NCBI GenBank assembly: GCA_021739635.1
Contig: JAIPBH010000008.1
Span: forward strand, 1-64,000
Direction of reading: 5' to 3'
From: Flavobacteriaceae bacterium
GTDB lineage: Bacteria; Bacteroidota; Bacteroidia; Flavobacteriales; Flavobacteriaceae
DNA length: 64,000 nt
Positions 57,376-64,000 of this stretch are shown here, piece by piece. Below the pieces are notes generated by a model that saw only the letters and a list, made by a program, of their open reading frames with translations, did no database searches and had not been told where the DNA came from. Made by a program: the position numbers and the translations under genes. Position 1 is the stretch's first letter. The number at the start of each line of letters is the position of its first letter.

Positions 57376-57804
57376 TTAATGCTTTAGTTTGTAATAGTAA
57401 AACGCTGGTAATAAGACTAATAATATGATGGGCTGAATTAAAAACCGCCTCATATTAAAAAACAAATAATAGTGCTCTTGTTTTGGATTAATAACAAAAT
57501 ACAGATAAATTAAAATCAAAACAATAAAAGAAAAGCTGTAAATAAGTGTTGAAAATTTAATAATGCTTTTATCTTTAAATATAACGTATAGAATTCCTAA
57601 TGAAATTAATGTATTTAACCAATATCGTATACTTGTAAAAGCTGTTAATTTAAAAATCTCTCTTCTTGGACTATCAATGTATAGGTAATCATTTTGAAAA
57701 AAGGTTAAATAGGGGTCATAAAACAATTCGTTTTCAAAAACCCGAATTAAAATTAATAATCCTAATAACAAAAAAAGCAATATATATTTAACGCTATTAC
57801 TCAT
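57376..57804 (-). CDS. Exosortase F system-associated membrane protein
   Basis: A 142-residue protein with about four membrane helices (for example YILLFLLLGLLILIRVF and FLIQPIILLVLLPAFYYYKL). It overlaps the xrtF gene by 8 bp and has the length, motif FYDPYLTFFQNDY and position of the partner protein always found with exosortase F. Function unknown beyond association with XrtF. Confidence 0.85.
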   Translation of the reverse strand: MSNSVKYILLFLLLGLLILIRVFENELFYDPYLTFFQNDYLYIDSPRREIFKLTAFTSIRYWLNTLISLGILYVIFKDKSIIKFSTLIYSFSFIVLILIYLYFVINPKQEHYYLFFNMRRFLIQPIILLVLLPAFYYYKLKH

Positions 57805-58348
57805 TTTTTTTTATCATACTAGAAAACCTATTTACCCAAACTATCCAAAGTAAAAATACCATTCCATAAATGATGCCCGGAAAAATAACGGTATGTAATA
57901 TATCTCTTCGCCAAGGATAATGATATAACCCAATTGACAAAACAACAATACGAATTAAATTAACCGTATAAATTAATACACTTCCAGATAGCATGTATAA
58001 AAATGTAGTTTTAGGTTTCCCTGAAAACGCCATAATAAAAGACACAAACAAAATAATAACACTCACAGAATTACAACCTTCTATAACTCTTGCCAAATAT
58101 TTATTATTAATAATTAATTTCATAGATGGTTCGTCTGGATGCGGTACAACTACAGCATCATACCCAACAAAATCAATTAATTCTTCGCTTTGATTAGCAA
58201 CCAAATTGGTGACATAATCTGGATAAAATTTTGAATTTTTAGAAAAATCTAAATAAAATTTATAGCAAATAGATAGTGAAACATACACTAAAATAAATGT
58301 AAGTATAAATTTAATAACCGATTTATATTTAATAATTAGTGGTTTCAA
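57797..58348 (-). CDS. xrtF: Exosortase F (transpeptidase-like membrane enzyme)
   Basis: A 183-residue membrane protein of the exosortase/archaeosortase family, which is thought to cleave sorting signals and anchor secreted proteins. The catalytic triad is visible: Cys in VIEGCNSVS, Arg in NLIRIVVLSIGLY and His in RDILHTVIFPGI, within membrane helices. First gene of the pair. No obvious substrate with an XrtF-type C-terminal signal is found in this window. Confidence 0.9.
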   Translation of the reverse strand: MKPLIIKYKSVIKFILTFILVYVSLSICYKFYLDFSKNSKFYPDYVTNLVANQSEELIDFVGYDAVVVPHPDEPSMKLIINNKYLARVIEGCNSVSVIILFVSFIMAFSGKPKTTFLYMLSGSVLIYTVNLIRIVVLSIGLYHYPWRRDILHTVIFPGIIYGMVFLLWIVWVNRFSSMIKKNE

Positions 58349-58424
58349 AAAAATGCCTTTTCAAATTTTAATAAATTGAATATCGAAGTTACGCCTTTTT
58401 AAATACTTTTACCAAAACTTTTGA

Positions 58425-58886
58425 ATGATGATTTTTAAAACTTTAAAACCTCAAGTTGAAACCATAGTTTCTGATGAGCAAAAATCAGTAAATGAAAAAC
58501 TTTTAGCAATCTGTGAATTACTAGAAAACAAGGTGACTTATTACAACTGGGTTGGTTTTTATTTTAGAAATGGTAAAAAAGAAGAACTTATTTTAGGCCC
58601 TTATGTTGGCGCTAAAACAGATCACACCATTATTCCTTTTGGAAAAGGCATTTGTGGGCAAGTAGCTGTTAGCAATCAAAATTTTGTAGTTCCTGATGTT
58701 ACTGCGCAAGATAATTACATTGCTTGTAGTATTACTGTTAAGGCAGAAATTGTGATTCCAATTTTTATAAATGGAGAAAATATTGGTCAAATTGACATTG
58801 ACTCCAATACGCCTAACCCATTTACTAAAGAAGATGAGCGTTTTTTGGAATTTGTATGTGCTCAGGTAGCAATTTTACTTTCTTAA
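58425..58886 (+). CDS. GAF-domain protein, free methionine-(R)-sulfoxide reductase-like
   Basis: A single GAF domain of 153 residues. It has the fRMsr pattern: YNWVGFYF, GPYVG, GKGICG (Cys near 84) and NYIACS (Cys near 107), EIVIPIF and IDIDSN. Characterised members reduce free Met-(R)-sulfoxide using paired cysteines. Both cysteine positions are present, so activity is plausible. The gene is alone on the plus strand, divergent from xrtF and convergent with the ABC permease. Confidence 0.85.
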   Translation: MMIFKTLKPQVETIVSDEQKSVNEKLLAICELLENKVTYYNWVGFYFRNGKKEELILGPYVGAKTDHTIIPFGKGICGQVAVSNQNFVVPDVTAQDNYIACSITVKAEIVIPIFINGENIGQIDIDSNTPNPFTKEDERFLEFVCAQVAILLS

Positions 58887-58893
58887 ATTAAAA

Positions 58894-60144
58894 CTACATT
58901 CCGGTTCTTATAGCCTCTACAGGATCCAATTTTGCTGCAGAATTTGCTGGTAATATTCCTGCAATTAATCCAATAATGCTAGATACTGTAAAGCCCAAAA
59001 CCATATTTTTAAATGATAAAATAAATTCAAAATCGCCAGCCAACGAAGAACCAATCAAAGTGCCTATCCAAACCAAAAATAAACCAACAAGTCCGCCAAT
59101 GACTGCAAGAATAACGGCTTCAAACAAAAACTGAAATAAAATAAAACGATTCTTTGCGCCCATAGCTTTTTGTATTCCAATTAAATTGGTTCTCTCTTTT
59201 ACGCTAACAAACATAATGTTAGCTACTCCAAAGCCACCAACCAACAAAGAAAATCCACTAATAATCCATCCAATCATATTCATGGTAGATATAATACCAT
59301 CAATTAAATCTGTAAAACCTGATAGTTTGTTAACAAAAAAGTTGTCAATCTCATCTGGTTTTAAACCTCTAAAGCGTCTGTATTTTTGTTTTAAAACTTC
59401 TTCAAAAGCCCCTATATCAATCCCTTTTTCAGGTTTAATAATTATCATTGTTAAGGCTCCATTACTACCTGTATTCATAAAGCGTCTGGCAAAATTAGCA
59501 GGCACAAAAGCTTTTTCATCTGGTGAATCCATATTAAGTCCGCCAAATTTTTCTAGAACGCCAACAACTGTTAACTTTCTTCCATAAACTCGAACTACTT
59601 TCCCAACAGGTTCTTCATTTTCAAAAAGATTTTTGGCTAAATTATAACCAATAACAATGACAGGAGCACCAGTATTTGACTCGGTTTCATTATAAAATCT
59701 ACCTTTTTCAAGTTTTAAATTATCAATTTCATAAATTTCATTTGAAACAGGAGTTGTATTAATATTTTCAAGGGTTCTATCTCTGTACCGAATGCTTTGA
59801 CCACTTCCAAAAAGAGCAAATGCGCACGCATCAATACCCGAAACATTACGTTTTATAAATTCAAAATCATCATTTCCAGTTTGTGGAAAATTTTCTCGCT
59901 GCCATCTTGGAACTGTAGTTGGTCCAAATGAAAAACGAGTGACATACATGGTGTTTTTATCAATCCCAGATAGCTGGCTTTTTATACTTTGATCAAGAGA
60001 ATCTACTGCTGCTAAAACTGCAATTATTGAAAAAATTCCAACGGTAACTCCTATAAGAGATAAAAAAGTACGCAGTTTATTGTTTCTCAATGCACTAATA
60101 GCAAATGAAAAACTCTCTTTAAAAAGACGTAAATAAAGCAGCAT
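58894..60144 (-). CDS. MacB-type ABC transporter permease (FtsX family)
   Basis: A 416-residue permease with an N-terminal helix followed by a large periplasmic MacB_PCD domain (LRTFLSLIGVTVGIFSIIAV..., about 20-250), then three FtsX helices (SGFSLLVGGFGVANIMFVSV, FLFEAVILAVIGGLVGLFLV, GFTVSSIIGLIAGILPA) and the conserved end PVEAIRTG. It forms a mechanotransmission-type exporter with an ATPase that is not encoded nearby. Substrate unknown. Confidence 0.9.
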   Translation of the reverse strand: MLLYLRLFKESFSFAISALRNNKLRTFLSLIGVTVGIFSIIAVLAAVDSLDQSIKSQLSGIDKNTMYVTRFSFGPTTVPRWQRENFPQTGNDDFEFIKRNVSGIDACAFALFGSGQSIRYRDRTLENINTTPVSNEIYEIDNLKLEKGRFYNETESNTGAPVIVIGYNLAKNLFENEEPVGKVVRVYGRKLTVVGVLEKFGGLNMDSPDEKAFVPANFARRFMNTGSNGALTMIIIKPEKGIDIGAFEEVLKQKYRRFRGLKPDEIDNFFVNKLSGFTDLIDGIISTMNMIGWIISGFSLLVGGFGVANIMFVSVKERTNLIGIQKAMGAKNRFILFQFLFEAVILAVIGGLVGLFLVWIGTLIGSSLAGDFEFILSFKNMVLGFTVSSIIGLIAGILPANSAAKLDPVEAIRTGM

Positions 60145-60360
60145 AACTAAATTTTTCTAGAATAATATTGTGATATAAAGGTAAGACGTTAAATTAAAAT
60201 AATCGTTACAAAAAAATAAAAACAAAACACTTTTCTAACCTATATTTTTGCTTTAAATAATTACTTTTGCACTTTTTAGATATTATACTTCAAAAAGCAA
60301 TAAGAAGTTTATCTAAAAATTGCTGTTTCAAGTACAAAAATATTAACAACACAACAAAAA

Positions 60361-61893
60361 ATGAACAACCAAAAAACTATCCAGTCTGCACTAATATCTG
60401 TATTTAGTAAAGATGGATTAGAGCCTATTGTAAAAAAACTTAATGAGCAAGGCGTAACCATGTATTCAACTGGTGGTACACAAGAATTTATTAATAAATT
60501 GGGAATACCTGTGATTCCTGTTGAAGATATAACATCCTACCCATCCATACTTGGCGGACGTGTTAAAACGTTGCACCCAAAAGTATTTGGTGGGATTTTA
60601 AATCGTCAAAATAATGATAAAGATATTGCTGAATTGGCTGAATTTGACATACCTCAAATTGATGTTGTGATTGTCGATTTATATCCTTTTGAAAAAACGG
60701 TGGCTTCAGGTGCTAGCGAACAAGATATTATTGAAAAAATTGATATTGGAGGTATTTCATTAATTCGTGCAGCAGCAAAAAATTATGCTGATGTAGTTTG
60801 TGTGGCTTCTATGGATGATTATGCTGAATTTTTACAACTTATTACAGAAAAAAACGGAGCACTTTCTGAAAGTGACAGAAAACGATTTGCTACCAAAGCA
60901 TTTAATGTATCATCACACTATGATTCTGCTATTTTTAATTATTTCAACAAAAATCATGAAGAAGCCGTATTAAAAATTAGCGAAACTAATGGTCAGGTTT
61001 TACGTTATGGTGAAAACCCACATCAAAGAGGTTTTTTCTTTGGAGATTTTGATTCTATTTTTACAAAACTCCATGGCAAAGAATTAAGTTACAACAACTT
61101 GTTAGACGTTGATGCTGCTGTAAATTTAATTTTAGAATTTAAAAATGATGCACCAACGTTCGCCATTTTAAAACACAATAACGCTTGTGGTTTAGCTCAA
61201 AGAACCACTATAAAACAAGCTTATTTAGATGCGTTAGCAGGCGATCCAATTTCTGCCTTTGGCGGTGTTTTAATTAGCAACACAGAAATTGATAAAAATA
61301 CAGCTGAAGAAATTAATAATTTATTTTGCGAAGTTATTATAGCGCCATCATATACTAATGATGCTTTAGAAATTTTACAAGGCAAAAAAAATAGAATCAT
61401 TTTAATAATTCATGATATTGAAATGCCAAAAACTAGTGTAAGAAGTTGTTTAAATGGTGTTTTGGTTCAAGATAGAGACAACATTACAGATGCTATTGAA
61501 CATTTAACTTATGTAACCAACAATAAACCTAAAGAAAACGAGTTAAATGATTTAATCTTTGCTTCAAAAATTTGTAAGCACACCAAATCTAACACTATTG
61601 TATTAGTAAAAAACAACCAATTATTAGCAAGCGGAACAGGACAAACAAGTCGTGTAGACGCCTTAAATCAAGCCATACATAAAGCACAAACATTTAATTT
61701 TGATTTAAAAGGTTCAGCCATGGCAAGTGATGCATTTTTCCCATTTCCTGATTGTGTTGAAATTGCAAAAAATGCTGGAATAAGTACTGTTATTCAACCT
61801 GGCGGCTCCATAAAAGACCAATTAAGCATTGATTATTGTAATGAAAACAAGGTATCCATGGTGCTAACAGGCACTCGTCATTTTAAACATTAA
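60361..61893 (+). CDS. purH: Bifunctional AICAR transformylase / IMP cyclohydrolase PurH
   Basis: Catalyses the last two steps of IMP synthesis. The IMP cyclohydrolase (MGS-like) domain is N-terminal (ALISVFSKDGLEPIVKKL, MYSTGGTQEFI, GGRVKTLHPKVFGGIL). The transformylase domain follows, with LRYGENPHQ, ELSYNNLLDVDAA, LKHNNACGLA, DPISAFGGV and SDAFFPFPDCV. The length of 510 is normal. A possible -7 box TACTTTTG lies at 60262-60269. It lies ahead of mreB, as often in flavobacteria. Confidence 0.97.
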   Translation: MNNQKTIQSALISVFSKDGLEPIVKKLNEQGVTMYSTGGTQEFINKLGIPVIPVEDITSYPSILGGRVKTLHPKVFGGILNRQNNDKDIAELAEFDIPQIDVVIVDLYPFEKTVASGASEQDIIEKIDIGGISLIRAAAKNYADVVCVASMDDYAEFLQLITEKNGALSESDRKRFATKAFNVSSHYDSAIFNYFNKNHEEAVLKISETNGQVLRYGENPHQRGFFFGDFDSIFTKLHGKELSYNNLLDVDAAVNLILEFKNDAPTFAILKHNNACGLAQRTTIKQAYLDALAGDPISAFGGVLISNTEIDKNTAEEINNLFCEVIIAPSYTNDALEILQGKKNRIILIIHDIEMPKTSVRSCLNGVLVQDRDNITDAIEHLTYVTNNKPKENELNDLIFASKICKHTKSNTIVLVKNNQLLASGTGQTSRVDALNQAIHKAQTFNFDLKGSAMASDAFFPFPDCVEIAKNAGISTVIQPGGSIKDQLSIDYCNENKVSMVLTGTRHFKH

Positions 61894-61989
61894 TTATAAA
61901 ATATCTAATAATATTATTTCTTTTATATAGCTTAACTTTTATTACATTTACAAGATATAGTTTATAAACCTTAAAATCATTTTTAGCAC

Positions 61990-63018
61990 ATGGGCTTTTT
62001 TGACTTCCTGACAGAAGAAATTGCAATAGACTTAGGTACAGCAAACACACTTATTATACACAATGACAAAGTTGTTGTTGATGCACCTTCTATTGTAGCA
62101 AGAGATAGAGTAACTGGAAAAATAACACATGTTGGACAGGAAGCTAGTTTAATGCAAGGCAAAACTCATGAAAATATTAAAACAATAAGGCCTTTAAAAG
62201 ATGGAGTTATTGCAGATTTTGATGCTTCTGAGCAAATGATAAGTATGTTTATAAAAAATATACCTGCACTAAAAAAGAGGTTTTTTACACCAGCATTAAG
62301 AATGGTTATTTGTATTCCTTCTGGAATTACAGAAGTTGAAATGCGTGCGGTTAAAGAAAGCGCAGAACGCGTAAATGGTAAAGAAGTATATTTAATACAC
62401 GAACCTATGGCGGCGGCTATTGGAATTGGCATAGATATTATGCAGCCAAAAGGAAATATGATTGTTGATATAGGTGGAGGAACTACCGAAATTGCTGTAA
62501 TTGCCTTAGGAGGTATTGTTTGTGATAAATCTGTGAAAATAGCAGGTGATGTATTTACAAATGACATCGTTTATTACATGAGAACACAACACAACCTATA
62601 TGTTGGAGAACGTACTGCTGAAAAAATAAAAATTCAAATTGGAGCAGCTACTGAAGATTTAGAACTTCCTCCAGATGATATGAGCGTTCAAGGTCGTGAT
62701 TTACTAACTGGAAAACCAAAACAAGTTCAAATTTCATTCAGAGAAATTGCTAAGGCTTTAGACAAATCTATATTAAGAATTGAAGATGCCGTTATGGAAA
62801 CATTGTCACAAACACCTCCAGAATTAGCAGCAGATATTTATAATACCGGTATTTATTTAGCTGGTGGTGGATCCATGCTTAGAGGTTTAGACAAGCGTTT
62901 ATCTCAAAAAACAGATTTACCCGTTTACATTGCTGAAGACCCATTAAGAGCCGTTGTTAGAGGTACAGGTATTACACTAAAAAACTTAATTAAATACAAA
63001 AGCGTATTGATTAAATAG
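61990..63018 (+). CDS. mreB: Rod-shape-determining protein MreB
   Basis: Bacterial actin that organises lateral cell-wall synthesis. The actin-fold nucleotide-binding segments are intact: EIAIDLGTANTLI (phosphate 1), IVDIGGGTTEIAVIALGG (phosphate 2), and LAGGGSMLRGLDKRL (adenosine). AIGIGIDIMQPKGNM is typical. The length of 342 is normal. mreC starts 15 bp downstream. Confidence 0.98.
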   Translation: MGFFDFLTEEIAIDLGTANTLIIHNDKVVVDAPSIVARDRVTGKITHVGQEASLMQGKTHENIKTIRPLKDGVIADFDASEQMISMFIKNIPALKKRFFTPALRMVICIPSGITEVEMRAVKESAERVNGKEVYLIHEPMAAAIGIGIDIMQPKGNMIVDIGGGTTEIAVIALGGIVCDKSVKIAGDVFTNDIVYYMRTQHNLYVGERTAEKIKIQIGAATEDLELPPDDMSVQGRDLLTGKPKQVQISFREIAKALDKSILRIEDAVMETLSQTPPELAADIYNTGIYLAGGGSMLRGLDKRLSQKTDLPVYIAEDPLRAVVRGTGITLKNLIKYKSVLIK

Positions 63019-63033
63019 TCATATTGATTTATC

Positions 63034-63858
63034 ATGCAGCAGATTATAAATTTTATAATTCGGAACAAAACGTTTTTGTTGTTCTTGTTGCTATTTTCTA
63101 TATCACTTACTTTTACAATTCAAACACATTCATACCACAAAAGTAAGTTTATAAATTCAGCTAATTTTTTAACTGGAGGTGTTTATAATTCCATTAGCAA
63201 TATCAATCGTTATTTTGATCTTGAATATCAAAATAAAATTTTAATCGAAGAAAACAGTAAGTTAAAATCAATTTTATACAATAAAAAAAATAAAAAAGAT
63301 TCCAGTTATATTGACAATGTATCTTTCAATCATCCATACAAATTCACCACTGCTAGTGTATTAAAAAACAGCTATAGTTCATCAAAAAATGTATTGCTTC
63401 TTAACAAAGGGATTTTTAAAGGCATAAAAGAAGATTTAGGGGTTATTTCGTCAAAAGGCATTGTTGGAATTATTGACAATACAAGCAAAAAATACGCTAC
63501 CGTAATTTCTGTTTTAAATACAACAAGTAAAATTAGTGCACAACTTAAAAAAACCAATCACTTTGGCACTTTAACTTGGAATGGTCTATCTCCTTATTTT
63601 ACTCAACTTATAGACATTCCCAAAATAGCACCTGTTAAAGTTGGAGATACTATAATAACTTCTGGCCGTTCTTCAATTTTTCCTAAAGGAGTTCCGGTAG
63701 GAATTGTTCATGACTTTAAACTTGATGCTGCTGAAAATTATTATGAAATAAATATTAAGTTATTTAACGACATGACAAATATTGAGCATGTTTATGTTAT
63801 TGAAAATGTTGATGTTAACGAAATAACCAACTTATTAAAAAGTAGCACTAATGAATAG
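63034..63858 (+). CDS. mreC: Rod-shape-determining protein MreC
   Basis: A 274-residue protein with one N-terminal membrane helix (FLLFLLLFSISLTFTIQT), a coiled coil (YQNKILIEENSKLKSILY), and the periplasmic MreC beta domains (VLLLNKGIFKGIKEDLGVIS, GTLTWNG, VGDTIITSGRSSIFPKGVPVG). It links MreB to the wall-synthesis enzymes. Its stop overlaps the mreD start by 8 bp. Confidence 0.96.
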   Translation: MQQIINFIIRNKTFLLFLLLFSISLTFTIQTHSYHKSKFINSANFLTGGVYNSISNINRYFDLEYQNKILIEENSKLKSILYNKKNKKDSSYIDNVSFNHPYKFTTASVLKNSYSSSKNVLLLNKGIFKGIKEDLGVISSKGIVGIIDNTSKKYATVISVLNTTSKISAQLKKTNHFGTLTWNGLSPYFTQLIDIPKIAPVKVGDTIITSGRSSIFPKGVPVGIVHDFKLDAAENYYEINIKLFNDMTNIEHVYVIENVDVNEITNLLKSSTNE

Positions 63859-64000
63859 CGTATTATACACCAATATTGTGCGCTTTATTCTACTTGTAAG
63901 TTTACAAGTATTGGTATTAAACCATGTCAATTTTTTAGGTTACTTGAATCCATATCTATACATCCTTTTCATTATTCTTTTTCCTATAAAAAACAGCAGA
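63851..64000 (+). CDS. mreD: Rod-shape-determining protein MreD (partial, cut by the window end)
   Basis: The first 50 residues (MNSVLYTNIVRFILLVSLQV...) begin with a hydrophobic helix, followed by FLGYLNPYLYILFIILFPI, the usual MreD start in flavobacteria. The ATG overlaps the mreC stop codon. The gene continues beyond 64000. Confidence 0.9.
   Translation, partial: MNSVLYTNIVRFILLVSLQVLVLNHVNFLGYLNPYLYILFIILFPIKNSR

Overview
The window looks like chromosomal DNA of a member of the Flavobacteriaceae (Bacteroidota). The evidence is the low GC content, the gldKLMN gliding/type IX secretion (T9SS) operon, several proteins with T9SS C-terminal sorting domains, a SusC/SusD pair, an exosortase F pair, and Bacteroidota-type promoter words (TAnnTTTG). 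Housekeeping loci are topA, miaB, lptE-secG-groESL, purH and mreBCD. A marine or alga/fungus-associated lifestyle is plausible but is only inferred from the glycan-degradation genes.

Layout. (1) 65-626: a scar of a galactose-utilisation locus, in which the first codons of a sodium/solute symporter are joined to the C-terminal half of galT, itself frameshifted. (2) 669-19392, all on the minus strand: a polysaccharide utilisation locus (PUL). In transcription order it has a SusR-like membrane regulator, a small DUF5004-like lipoprotein, a secreted WYFDL-module protein, SusC, SusD, a lipoprotein GH99/GH71-like enzyme, a GH97 SusB-like alpha-glucosidase, a small secreted module protein, a giant multi-domain SGNH hydrolase, a second GH99/GH71-like enzyme and a CBM6-GH16 beta-glucanase. 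(3) 19574-22415: a small integrase module (tyrosine recombinase, unknown gene, zinc-finger protein) abutting the 3' end of an initiator tRNA-Met gene. (4) 22608-31233: a secreted LRR protein, an RND-type tripartite efflux operon and an ABC-F ATPase. (5) 31319-41384: DUF983 protein, FAD oxidoreductase, gldKLMN, an arginase-fold protein lacking its metal ligands, and topA. (6) 42454-49328: miaB, a sigma-54-type regulator, lptE, a TPR-like gene, secG and groESL. (7) 49415-60144: a DPP-IV-like peptidase, a copper-handling cluster, the xrtF pair, a GAF/fRMsr protein and an ABC permease. (8) 60361 to the end: purH and mreB-mreC-mreD (mreD is cut by the window edge).

How the genes work together. The PUL encodes detection (SusR-like), surface capture and import (SusCD plus accessory binding proteins), and cleavage (GH16, two GH99/71-like enzymes, GH97, a probable esterase). 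Four of its products carry T9SS sorting domains, so they would leave the cell through the machine whose core (GldKLMN) is encoded about 20 kb away. The mix of a beta-1,3-glucanase-type enzyme with alpha-glycosidase-type enzymes, and a shared unnamed module in three separate PUL proteins, make this the most interesting part of the window. The second notable item is the metal-site-less arginase homologue between topA and gldK.
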